A stretch of DNA of 64,000 bases from an uncultured Collinsella sp. (lineage in GTDB: Bacteria; Actinomycetota; Coriobacteriia; Coriobacteriales; Coriobacteriaceae), in contig CAAGCF010000011.1 of assembly GCA_900768265.1 (NCBI GenBank), forward strand, positions 5,549 to 69,548. Direction: 5' to 3'. Position numbers and translations under genes: made by a program. The first letter of the stretch is position 1; each line of letters starts with the position of its first letter. Positions 8,110-17,654 of this stretch are shown piece by piece. The notes below the pieces were generated by a model. It was not told where the DNA came from. It was given only the letters and a program-made list of their open reading frames with translations, and did no database searches.

Positions 8110-10581
8110 CTACTCGTCGACGTCGGTGAACTCGGTGGGCGGGACGGAGTCCGTGGAGTCGTCGTGACTATCATCGTAGTCGCTGGAATCGTCGTAGCTG
8201 TCGTCGTAGTCGGAGTCGTAGTCATCGTCGGAGTCGTCGTAGCTGGACGACTTGCTGGAGCTGCTCGACTTGCTCGACTTTTTGCTGGAGCTCGACTTGC
8301 TGCTGGACGAGTCGGTCGACTTGCTATCGCTCGCATCGGTATCGGTATCGGTGCCGCTGATCTTGGTGGTGAGCGTCATCAAGGTCTGCTCGACGGTATC
8401 GACCGTGTTGTTGAGGTTGAGCTTGGAGGTATCGATGGCGCCCTCCGGGGCAGAGGTATCCTGGTCCTCCAGGTTGTCGCTGTAGCCCTTGATGAGGAAG
8501 GCGCTCTGGTAGTTGAAGTTGTCGCCGTGGAGTTCACCCTCGGCGGCCTTAAACTCAGTACCGTCGTAGGTGAAATACTTGTACTCGGCATCGTCGTCAA
8601 CGAGCACGGCCGTGTCGTCGGACATGAGCTGGGTCAGATAGACGTGGTTGCTCGAGTCGCCGATCATGGTCTTAAAGGTTACAAAGACATAGCCGCCGTT
8701 GGACGCCTCCGGTGAGCCGCTGTAGAGATTGACGACCTTCTTGCCGTTGTAGCCCCACACGTCGAGGACGTAGTCGCCGTTCGAAAGGCGCGTCTTCTTG
8801 TTGAAGGACTTTGCCTTGGTCTTGGAGTGAACGGTCACGAGCTCCTCGAGGCCGTCGCCGTTAAAGTCGACAAGCTGGGCAAACTGGACGCCGCTGATCT
8901 GGTAGTCGCTCGTGCCGGTCGAGACAAGCTCGGGCTCGCCATACTTCTTGATCAGGCTGTTGAGCTTGCTCTTGTAGGCGGTGCAGGCGGCCTTGTAGGT
9001 CGCGTCGTCAATCGTGGCGGGCGCGGTGGTGTTCGTGGTGTCCTTGGACGTGTCGGTCTTCTTGTCCGTCTTCTTGTCGGACTTGCTGGGCTTGGAGCTG
9101 CTCGTGCTGTCGCTCGACGTGCTCGAATCGTCCTTGGTCGTGGCGTCGTCCTTGCTGGCGTCGTCGCTGCTGGCGTCGTCCTTGGAGGTCGTGTCCGAGG
9201 AATTGCCGTTGTCCGTGCTGGTAGAGGCGTCGTCGTCCTTCTTGGGGGTGTTGACGGTCACGCTCTCGGCAGGCTTCTCGGCGCTGGTGTCGTCCTTCTT
9301 AACCACGGTGGTGTTGAAGTTTTGGACCGTATTGCCCTTGGTGTCCTCGATCTTGCAGCTGTAGTCGCCGGGCTTGACCTTGCCAAAGTCGCTGATGGTA
9401 AAGCCGTCGTCGCCCTTGACCTTGATCTTGTAGCTCTTGCCGCCGTTCTTGGGCGTGAGGGTCGCGGTGTAGCTGTGGATCACGCGGTCCTTCTTTTTGG
9501 GCAGGACCTTGGTATCGACCGTGCATACGACGGCGTCCTGGCTGCCCGAGGTGATTTCGACGGCGTTGGCGTTGGGCGTGAGCAGCAGGATGGCTGCCAC
9601 GGCGGCGCCGGCGGCGACCAGGCCAAGGCCCGCGAAGACCGGCCAGCGGCGCTTCTTTTGCTGCGGTTGCTGGGGCATGGGCATCTGCGGCTGGGGCTGC
9701 GGCTGCGGAATAGGAGCCGCCTGCATGGTGGTGTCGGTCATCTGCTGCTGTGGCAGGTCGACGACGGTGGCACCGGCCGTGGGGTGTGCCACGCCGAGCG
9801 ATTCCATGGCCTCGGCGGTCGCCTGGGCGTCTTCATCGAACTCGGCGATGGTAGTGGGGTCGTCGTTGACGTTGACGAGCGTAGTGGGGTCGTCGGCGAC
9901 GGCCGCGGGCTCGGCTGCATCGTCGCCGGGGAAGGCGACGGCGACGGCTGCGTTGTCGTCGGTCTCGAAGATCTCGTTGGCCTCGGCGGCGTCAACGGGT
10001 GCCGCGTCGTCGATGACGACGGGCTCGGCGGCCGGCTCGGGGTCGGCTGCGGGCTGCGGCTCAGTGGTTTGCTCGTTCGAGGGCTCAGTCGCGGGCTCAA
10101 CGGCATCGAGCGTGACGACCGTCTCACCGGGGTCGGTCTGATCAGCTTGAGGCTCGGCGGTGTCTGTCGGGGCGGCCGACTCCGGGTCTGCGGCGTCGAG
10201 TGTGACGACGGTCTCGCCCGGGTCGACGGGCGCCGGAGTAGATGCTTCGGCTTCGGTATTGGCCGAGGGCTCGACGGCGTCGAGGGTCACCACAGTCTCG
10301 CCGGGATCTGCATCGACAGCGTCCAGCGTGACGACCGTCTCGCCGGGGTCGGTGACGGTCTCGGGTGCAGGTGCGTTTTCGGACGTCGGCTCAACGGCAT
10401 CGAGCGTAACGACGGTCTCACCCGGATCAACGGCGGGCGCCTCGGCGGGTGCAGGTTCAGCAGCCTGTGTCTCGGCGGGCGTCGGAGCCTGAGTTGCTGC
10501 CTTGGGCGCTACGGACGCTCCGCAATTGGTGCAGAAGCGCGCGTCGTCAGGCAGCTTCGTTCCGCATTGCGTGCAAAACAT
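8110..10581 (-). CDS. Large zinc-ribbon membrane protein with DPGETVVTLDA repeats
   Basis: Predicted 823 residues. Zinc-ribbon cysteines are at 3, 6, 17 and 20. The next ~280 residues are acidic, low-complexity and cytoplasmic, with five copies of DPGETVVTLDA and the related DDPTTLV and DDPTTIAEFD. One membrane span lies near 311-333 (preceded by QQKKRR). The outer part has a domain also present in the protein at 61917 (shared KVLPK, KSYKIKV and DGFTISDFG-like strings), a Ser/Asp/Lys linker, an FG-GAP-like loop (DFNGDGLEEL) and a Ser/Lys then Asp/Ser/Tyr tail. The Thr-centred repeats look like possible phosphorylation or FHA-ligand motifs, but that is inference. The gene is monocistronic and divergent from 11086. 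Confidence 0.8.
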   Translation of the reverse strand: MFCTQCGTKLPDDARFCTNCGASVAPKAATQAPTPAETQAAEPAPAEAPAVDPGETVVTLDAVEPTSENAPAPETVTDPGETVVTLDAVDADPGETVVTLDAVEPSANTEAEASTPAPVDPGETVVTLDAADPESAAPTDTAEPQADQTDPGETVVTLDAVEPATEPSNEQTTEPQPAADPEPAAEPVVIDDAAPVDAAEANEIFETDDNAAVAVAFPGDDAAEPAAVADDPTTLVNVNDDPTTIAEFDEDAQATAEAMESLGVAHPTAGATVVDLPQQQMTDTTMQAAPIPQPQPQPQMPMPQQPQQKKRRWPVFAGLGLVAAGAAVAAILLLTPNANAVEITSGSQDAVVCTVDTKVLPKKKDRVIHSYTATLTPKNGGKSYKIKVKGDDGFTISDFGKVKPGDYSCKIEDTKGNTVQNFNTTVVKKDDTSAEKPAESVTVNTPKKDDDASTSTDNGNSSDTTSKDDASSDDASKDDATTKDDSSTSSDSTSSSKPSKSDKKTDKKTDTSKDTTNTTAPATIDDATYKAACTAYKSKLNSLIKKYGEPELVSTGTSDYQISGVQFAQLVDFNGDGLEELVTVHSKTKAKSFNKKTRLSNGDYVLDVWGYNGKKVVNLYSGSPEASNGGYVFVTFKTMIGDSSNHVYLTQLMSDDTAVLVDDDAEYKYFTYDGTEFKAAEGELHGDNFNYQSAFLIKGYSDNLEDQDTSAPEGAIDTSKLNLNNTVDTVEQTLMTLTTKISGTDTDTDASDSKSTDSSSSKSSSSKKSSKSSSSSKSSSYDDSDDDYDSDYDDSYDDSSDYDDSHDDSTDSVPPTEFTDVDE

Positions 10582-10624
10582 AAGGTGAGCTCCCTTCTTT
10601 TAGGTGTTTCTTAGGTTCGAATCT

Positions 10625-10662
10625 ATGGTACCTGCGGTATAGGACAAAGTTGTTGCGCAACA
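10625..10662 (-). promoter_or_regulatory. Shared GTTGCGCAAC palindrome with -10-like hexamer (site 3)
   Basis: The dyad is at 10649-10662. On the minus strand TTGCGC is followed after 24 bases by TACCAT (10630 to 10625). The start codon of the minus-strand gene is at 10581. Confidence 0.6.
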
Positions 10663-10715
10663 GTTCGAAAAACCTTCGGACGACGCCAATAGTGGTGCTC
10701 GTGTGTACGGATTCC

Positions 10716-10932
10716 GTCTCGATCTGTAACAACTGGACGGGATTTCAACCTCTACCTGTTACAGATCAAGATAGTTCTCCACCCAACACATCAAACATCT
10801 CGATCTGTAACAGTAAGGACCCGTTTTGCTCAGCAGATGTTACAGATCGAGATGTTGTCCGGAGGGGGATTCTTCGGTCTCGATTTGTAACACTAAGACT
10901 CAGTTTTGACCCGCAACTGTTACGAATCGAGA
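10716..10932. repeat. Tandem array of three 55-bp palindromic repeats (81-bp period)
   Basis: The units are 10716-10770, 10797-10851 and 10878-10932, each exactly 55 bases. Each has a TCTCGATCTGTAACA arm, a 25-base centre of related sequence, and the inverse TGTTACAGATCGAGA arm. Unit starts are 81 bases apart, so arms recur about every 40 bases in alternating orientation. Two further units lie at 12498-12632 on the other side of the zinc-ribbon gene 11086. The array fills most of the divergent gap between genes 10581 and 11086. Confidence 0.9.
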
Positions 10933-10971
10933 CAAATCTGCTGCTGGCGGTGTGGAAACGACCGCTTGGAA

Positions 10972-11009
10972 TTGTTGCGCAACGTCTTTCGCGATATCTC
11001 CCATATGCT
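10972..11009 (+). promoter_or_regulatory. Shared GTTGCGCAAC palindrome with -10-like hexamer (site 4)
   Basis: TTGTTGCGCAAC at 10972-10983, with TATGCT at 11004-11009, 23 bases after TTGCGC. The gene start is 11086. An alternative reading is TTGTTG as -35 and TATCTC as -10 with a 17-base spacer. Confidence 0.65.
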
Positions 11010-11085
11010 TGCGCCAAGAAGAGGTTGAGGAGCTTCTAGCGCGTTCGCTCGCGTGGATGGCTCTGCATTGTTGAGGGGAGATGCC

Positions 11086-12444
11086 ATGAGGTGCTCAAGT
11101 TGCGGTAGCGAGCTGGTGCCGGGCACGACGTTTTGTCCCATTTGCGGTGCTCAGGTCATGGACCAGGGTTTTGACGAGCCGATGTCGAATACTGCCGATC
11201 ACGCTCAGCAGTATTGGGATCAGTCGCAGGCTCAGCTGGAGCAGCAGTACTGGGTTCAACCTCAGCAGTTCCAGCCGGACTCTGCTCCGGCCCCCATGCC
11301 GATGGCTCCTGCTAAGAAGCCCCGTCGAGGAAAGAGGATCGCTGTAGGCCTGGCCATCTCCGTTGCCGTTATTGCCGTGGGCGTCGGTGGCTTTGCGGGA
11401 TTCTCGTTCTGGCAGAAGGCTCAGCACCAAAAGATGGTCGATCAGACGACGGCGGCTGTCAAAAAGACGGTGGACGAGCAGTATGGCGAGAGTTTTGGCG
11501 GCTTTGTTCCCAACAATTATGTCAATCCTTCGACGTATAAGGTTAAGTCCGTCAAGGTGAGCAACGTGACGGAGAACAATGGTTTGGTGAGCGGTTCGGC
11601 CGAAGCCGTCACGGCGAACCGCAGCTTTCGCTCGACGATGGACTTTACGTTCACCGGCGTCAAAGGTTCGGGCGACGCGGTTTCAGACGTGACCTTGAAG
11701 CTCAACGATAAGTCGACCGAACCCAAGAGGGGCATCGACTTTGACGAGGAAAACGGGTTGACGGACCTGGACCCTGAGCTCGATGGCTCGTCGTGCACGG
11801 TTAAGCAGGAGATCCCCGGAGGTGCGCCCTGGTACTACGACCCGTCGTACCATCAGGAGTACTCGTACTATTTCGAAGACGACGAAGGATGGTACCTCTC
11901 GGATTCCGGTCGCTACGACGATGACGGCGATTCCGACCCCATGCTCGACATCTCGGGTACCTATGAGGACTCCGGCGGCGCCGCCACGCCGGACATCTAC
12001 CTCAAGATTTCGAACTATGACGAGGATGAGGGGACGATTTCCGTCGAGTTGTCGACGGACTATTCGCTTTCGAGGAAGAAGCTGAGCGGTCACATGCTCT
12101 TTAGAAAAGACGATATTGAGCTCGAGGACATCGACGACAGTGGCTATAAGGGATTTAGGATTGGCGGAGGCGGCGGCCTGGTGACCAGCGCCGAAGAAAT
12201 TACCGGTGCAGAGGCGGGCGACGCGGCTCTGGTGTTCGTGCTGAACCCTTCGTCGCCTGGCGGGATTAATGTGTATAGGGGTGACGACCAGGGTCTTTCG
12301 GTACAGACGGGCTACGGCAAGGCGGGGCGCTACACCCTTCCTGTTATGACTGGGGTTACGGGCGGCATGATGAGCGGGCTTTCGGAGTTTAGTGCGTGGT
12401 CGTTCGAGAACAACGCGCCCACGCCGCAGTTCGTAAAGGAATGA
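11086..12444 (+). CDS. Zinc-ribbon single-span membrane protein
   Basis: Predicted 452 residues from ATG 11086. This start is preferred over an in-frame GTG at 11053 because GAGGGGAG precedes it and the zinc ribbon (cysteines 3, 6, 17, 20) then begins at residue 1. A Gln-rich linker is followed by one membrane span at about 85-107 (after KKPRRGKR) and a ~345-residue outer region. That region contains VKSVKVSNVTENNG-like strands, then a Tyr/Asp-rich segment (DPSYHQEYSYYFEDD), then a C-terminal beta-rich part. No family recognised for the outer domain. Palindromic repeat arrays lie on both sides. Function unknown. Confidence 0.75.
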   Translation: MRCSSCGSELVPGTTFCPICGAQVMDQGFDEPMSNTADHAQQYWDQSQAQLEQQYWVQPQQFQPDSAPAPMPMAPAKKPRRGKRIAVGLAISVAVIAVGVGGFAGFSFWQKAQHQKMVDQTTAAVKKTVDEQYGESFGGFVPNNYVNPSTYKVKSVKVSNVTENNGLVSGSAEAVTANRSFRSTMDFTFTGVKGSGDAVSDVTLKLNDKSTEPKRGIDFDEENGLTDLDPELDGSSCTVKQEIPGGAPWYYDPSYHQEYSYYFEDDEGWYLSDSGRYDDDGDSDPMLDISGTYEDSGGAATPDIYLKISNYDEDEGTISVELSTDYSLSRKKLSGHMLFRKDDIELEDIDDSGYKGFRIGGGGGLVTSAEEITGAEAGDAALVFVLNPSSPGGINVYRGDDQGLSVQTGYGKAGRYTLPVMTGVTGGMMSGLSEFSAWSFENNAPTPQFVKE

Positions 12445-12497
12445 GGGGTCGGTGTTGCTGTCGGCGTTGGAGCCAGTGCCGCCCTGCCGGTTAATAA

Positions 12498-12632
12498 TCT
12501 CAATCTGTAACATCTACAGCTCAATTTGCTCAATAGCTGTTACAGATTGAGACATTGTCTGACGGGGGAGTCTTTCGTCTAAATCTGTAACATCTGAGAC
12601 CCGATTTGTCCCGTAGATGTTACAGATTGAGA
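12498..12632. repeat. Two further 55-bp palindromic repeats (80-bp period)
   Basis: The units are 12498-12552 and 12578-12632, with arms TCT(C/A)AATCTGTAACA and TGTTACAGATTGAGA. The 25-base inter-unit sequence with GGGGGAGTCTTTCG also follows the second unit and resembles the inter-unit sequence in the array at 10716. Confidence 0.9.
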
Positions 12633-12710
12633 TGTTGCTCGGCGGGGGAGTCTCTGCGCGATCCCAGACCCTGTCATCTGTGGTTTACGTGGGGGCATAC
12701 GGAGTACGGG

Positions 12711-12716
12711 TATACT
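12711..12716 (+). promoter_or_regulatory. Probable -10 element of the DEAD-box helicase gene
   Basis: TATACT stands alone in a G+C-rich gap, with TTTACG about 21 bases upstream as a poor -35. If used, the transcript has an untranslated leader of roughly 190 bases before ATG 12916. Long leaders are common for cold-inducible RNA helicases, but no regulatory structure was resolved here. Confidence 0.5.
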
Positions 12717-12915
12717 AACCGGCGGCGAATCTGCTCCATCGCTTAGAGCTGCTGCGTCTGGACGGCGCGTGATAAGGCTGCCAAAGCGATCGCCAGCGTG
12801 CTGAGCAACGTCCTCTCTGTGCGCACCTGTTTTTGTATGTATTAGCGCACTACCAAGCACGCTCGCGCGGCCGCATGCCGTGCCCATAATGCGTGCAGAT
12901 AAGGAACAACAACAT

Positions 12916-15168
<2,253 letters not shown>

Positions 15169-15202
15169 CATATGCGTCGCGCTCTAAGGCGAGATGAGTT
15201 TG

Positions 15203-15235
15203 GGCCCCGAGCAGACTATGCTCGGGGTCCTTTTT
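15203..15235 (+). terminator. Intrinsic terminator of the helicase gene
   Basis: GGCCCCGAGCA pairs with TGCTCGGGGTCC around a five-base loop, followed by TTTTT at 15231-15235. Confidence 0.85.
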
Positions 15236-15240
15236 AGTGG

Positions 15241-15459
15241 GCGCAGTTTGAGGTGGGCCGGCCCCCTAACGAAAATGCACGGAGACGGTCGCGGCAAGAG
15301 ATGTGGGCTATCGGCTTAGTTGGAGATTCGCGTATGCGGGGCTCTGGCATCGACGAAGAACGTGAAACTCCCCACTGACACGCGGCGGCTGCGGTGCCCG
15401 GGCGGACACACCAGGGATTCCGCTCGCCGTCTGGCGCCCCTGCTGTCATCTGACTTTCA
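15241..15459. other. Intergenic stretch, no gene seen
   Basis: This G+C-rich sequence has no open frame with recognisable protein features on either strand. Because it ends at a hairpin with a T run (15460-15493), it may be the body of a small RNA or the remains of a gene. Confidence 0.4.
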
Positions 15460-15493
15460 CGCTCGCATTCTTTTGGATGTGAGCGAGTTTTTT
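15460..15493 (+). terminator. Orphan intrinsic terminator in a gene-free region
   Basis: CGCTCGCATTC pairs with GGATGTGAGCG around TTTT (two G-T pairs) and is followed by AG and TTTTTT at 15488-15493. No coding gene ends nearby on the plus strand, since the helicase already has its own terminator 230 bases upstream. Confidence 0.65.
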
Positions 15494-15524
15494 CACGGCA
15501 TGCACGGGTCCCCCCGGGTGCACC

Positions 15525-15835
15525 GTGCATTTTTGGGAGTATTCAGCAGGCCGGGGCGGCTGCATACGCACCGGAAGCGTCTTTTTGGGCCAGCGAGATC
15601 CTTCGACAGACTATTTGGGTTGGCGGACGGGGTTCGGCGCGGCAATATCACGCGTTTCGCGTCGCGCCGGGCCCCAAAATGACGCCGATCGTGCGGCTTC
15701 CCCGATTCGCGGCGTCGCCGACGGGGACCGCGATGCTGAATACTCCGGTTTTTGCACGGTCCAAGCGGGGGTACGTTGGGACGGGAAGGGGTGCCCCCGT
15801 CTTTTTATGCATTACGCAAGCGAAATTATGCAAGA
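15525..15835. repeat. 311-bp intergenic repeat, copy A
   Basis: It starts with GTGCATTTTTGGGAGTATTC (15525) and has an inverted counterpart TGCTGAATACTCCGG...TTTTGCACGGTCC at 15734-15762. It continues through TTTTTATGCA and ends at TTATGCAAGA (15826-15835). Copy B at 33381-33691 has the same markers at offsets within one base of these and the same total length, while the sequence between markers has diverged. No protein is encoded in common. Confidence 0.85.
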
Positions 15836-15958
15836 CAATAGGGCACCATGCACCGGATACCCAGATTGGGGGCGACATGCGCCGCGATACGGGGTCGGGT
15901 GCCCCACCGGGAATAGCCACGAGGGTTACAAAACTATAGAGACATCCAAACGCCGCCT

Positions 15959-15995
15959 AAATACCGTTTATCGGAGAATAAATACCGTTCACCGG
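15959..15995. repeat. Direct repeat upstream of the PTS promoter
   Basis: AAATACCGTTTATCGG (15959-15974) and AAATACCGTTCACCGG (15980-15995) lie 21 bases apart, two helical turns. They sit about 32-68 bases upstream of the TACAAT -10 at 16027, which fits a regulator binding as two dimers on one DNA face. Confidence 0.6.
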
Positions 15996-16026
15996 TCATA
16001 ATGATTATTCTGGCTTTGGGCTTGTC

Positions 16027-16032
16027 TACAAT
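16027..16032 (+). promoter_or_regulatory. Probable -10 of the alpha-glucoside PTS operon
   Basis: TACAAT is preceded by a poor -35 (about ATTATT at 16004), which suggests activator dependence. The upstream direct repeat at 15959-15995 is a candidate activator site. Confidence 0.5.
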
Positions 16033-16053
16033 AGCTCCCGTAAAAAGAAATGC

Positions 16054-16143
16054 GGAAGGTTACCGAGTCCCTCGGACGTGGGCCTAACCAAAGTCTTTGA
16101 ACGGATGTGTCTCTATGGGCGCATTCGCTTGATTTTGGTTGGG
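16054..16143 (+). promoter_or_regulatory. Candidate antiterminator (RAT-like) leader
   Basis: GGTTA...TAACC (16058-16062 with 16085-16089) encloses a CCGAG/CTCGG hairpin. The GTTAC and GGCCTAACC strings recall the ribonucleic antiterminator targets of LicT/SacT proteins. The 3' half overlaps a second, longer 13-bp stem: CCTAACCAAAGTC (16083-16095) with GATTTTGGTTGGG (16131-16143). The two folds are mutually exclusive. No T run follows the long stem, so it is not a classical terminator. Confidence 0.3.
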
Positions 16144-16169
16144 CTATATTTATGAAGGGACATGCCACC

Positions 16170-16682
16170 ATGGGTTTCTTTTCTCGCCTTATGGGCGGCT
16201 CGGACAAGCAGGCGACTGCGACTTCCGAGTTCGAAATCCTCGCTCCCGTTTCCGGCGAGCTTGTTCACCTAGAAAAAACCAATGACCCCGCTTTTAGCAG
16301 TCGTGCAGTGGGCGATGGCGTTGCCGTGGTTCCCCAAGAGGGAACGGTGTGCGCTCCTGTTTCCGGCACCGTCGCGGCGTTGTTTCCGACTGAGCACGCG
16401 CTGGGCATCATGTCCGACGACAGCTCTGCTCAGGTGATGCTGCATATCGGAATCGACACTGTTAAACTTGAGGGCAAGGGCTTCCATGCGCTTGTTGCTC
16501 AGGGTGACCATGTCGACGCGGGCCAGCCCCTCGTCGAGGTCGATTTTGACGCGGTCCGCGCCGCCGGCTTCGATCCCACGGTCTTCGTTATCGTGTGCGA
16601 GCGTTCGGAGAACTCGACTCTTCGTGAGCACGCTTCCGGCCCTGTTGCTGTTAAAGAGCCTGTCGTCTGGCTTTCTGAGTAA
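16170..16682 (+). CDS. PTS glucose-type EIIA component
   Basis: Predicted 170 residues from ATG 16170 (GAAGGGA 9 bases upstream); an in-frame ATG at 16152 would overlap that site. The protein is a stand-alone IIA-Glc domain. The two active-site histidines are in TEHALGI (about 78) and VMLHIGIDTV (about 92, the phosphorylated one), and GDHVDAGQPLVEVD is the usual C-terminal signature. It accepts phosphate from HPr and passes it to the EIIB domain of the transporter encoded at 17655. First gene of the operon; the antiterminator follows within 20 bases. Confidence 0.92.
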   Translation: MGFFSRLMGGSDKQATATSEFEILAPVSGELVHLEKTNDPAFSSRAVGDGVAVVPQEGTVCAPVSGTVAALFPTEHALGIMSDDSSAQVMLHIGIDTVKLEGKGFHALVAQGDHVDAGQPLVEVDFDAVRAAGFDPTVFVIVCERSENSTLREHASGPVAVKEPVVWLSE

Positions 16683-16700
16683 ATTCTTGTGGTGGGTACC

Positions 16701-17555
16701 GTGGTTATCAAGCGAGTTTTCAACAATAACGTCGCAATGGTCACTTCGGACGATGGCTCCGAGCTCATCGTCATCGGTCGAGGCCTCTGCTTTGGCCGTC
16801 ATGCCGGCGACGCTATCGATGAAGCATCGGTCGAAAAGACCTATGCGCTGCAGGAGGGCACTTCTCAGGATTCGCGTACGATTGACCGCTTGGCACATCT
16901 TTTGGAGTCCATCCCCACCGTCAACCTCGTGATTGCCGAGGACATTGTTCAGATGCTCCGTCGAGAGCTCAATGTTGATGTCAACGACAAGATTCTCATT
17001 GCTCTTGCAGACCATATCAGCCTTGCTTTGGAGCGCGAGCGCAAGGGCGTCCCCTGCGAGAATCCGTTGCTGCTCGAGATCCAGCAGTTCTATCGCAAGG
17101 AGTATGCGCTTGCGGGCCGTGCGCTGCAGATTATCAAGGAGTATATGGGCTTCCAGATGAGCGAAGAAGAGCAGGGTTTTATTACGCTGCATATCGTCAA
17201 CGCCACCATGCCGCAACGCTCCGATCGTCTTATCATCTCGGTCCAGCTTGTTCGCGACGTGCTCGCGATTGTTTCCGAGCGCTATGCTACGACCCTCGAT
17301 GACACCTCGCTGCCTTATGAACGCTTCGTTCGTCACCTGCAGTTTTTCGCACAGCGGGCGCTCGATCCTGCGGCTGGGCAAATCAATGGCGACGCGCTGT
17401 TCCGAATCGATGAAACGGCGTATCCGTGCGCATTCTCGTGCGCGGAGTCAATTGCCGACCACTTAGCGTCTACCTATAACGTTGTCGTTACCGATGCCGA
17501 GAAGAGCTATCTCGCGTATCACATTGTTAACCTGCTTGGAGAACCTGGTCTCTAG
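16701..17555 (+). CDS. LicT/BglG-family transcription antiterminator
   Basis: Predicted 284 residues. GTG 16701 is preferred over GTG 16689 because it gives the family N-terminus (MVIKRVFNNNVAMV). Residues ~1-55 are the CAT RNA-binding domain (IGRGLCFGRHAGD, IDEASVEK). Two PTS-regulation domains follow, with conserved His-containing strings: RTIDRLAHLLE and ALADHISLALERE in PRD1, YERFVRHLQFF and YLAYHIVNLL in PRD2. Such proteins bind a leader RNA hairpin and prevent termination when the sugar is present. The target is probably this operon's own leader (see 16054-16143). No RBS of good quality is visible before GTG 16701; translation may be coupled to the upstream gene. Confidence 0.88.
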   Translation: MVIKRVFNNNVAMVTSDDGSELIVIGRGLCFGRHAGDAIDEASVEKTYALQEGTSQDSRTIDRLAHLLESIPTVNLVIAEDIVQMLRRELNVDVNDKILIALADHISLALERERKGVPCENPLLLEIQQFYRKEYALAGRALQIIKEYMGFQMSEEEQGFITLHIVNATMPQRSDRLIISVQLVRDVLAIVSERYATTLDDTSLPYERFVRHLQFFAQRALDPAAGQINGDALFRIDETAYPCAFSCAESIADHLASTYNVVVTDAEKSYLAYHIVNLLGEPGL

Positions 17556-17654
17556 GCATAACGTGCCCACACATCGATTGATATAAGGCAGGGCTTATGG
17601 CCTTGTCCAGGGCACATCTGTCTCAATTTGCGGAAAAGGAAGGGGAGTACCGCT

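Noticed and set aside
10610..10624. tRNA T-arm (GGTTCGAATC)
   Set aside because: No acceptor, D or anticodon stems can be built around it; it falls in the promoter region of the minus-strand zinc-ribbon gene.
10716..12632. CRISPR array
   Set aside because: The repeat arms alternate in orientation, the sequences between them are related to each other rather than unique, and no cas gene is present.
17556..17654. Second antiterminator target before the EIICB gene
   Set aside because: GTGCCC/GGGCAC and AAGGC/GCCTT stems are possible, but nothing resembles a LicT target and no terminator follows.
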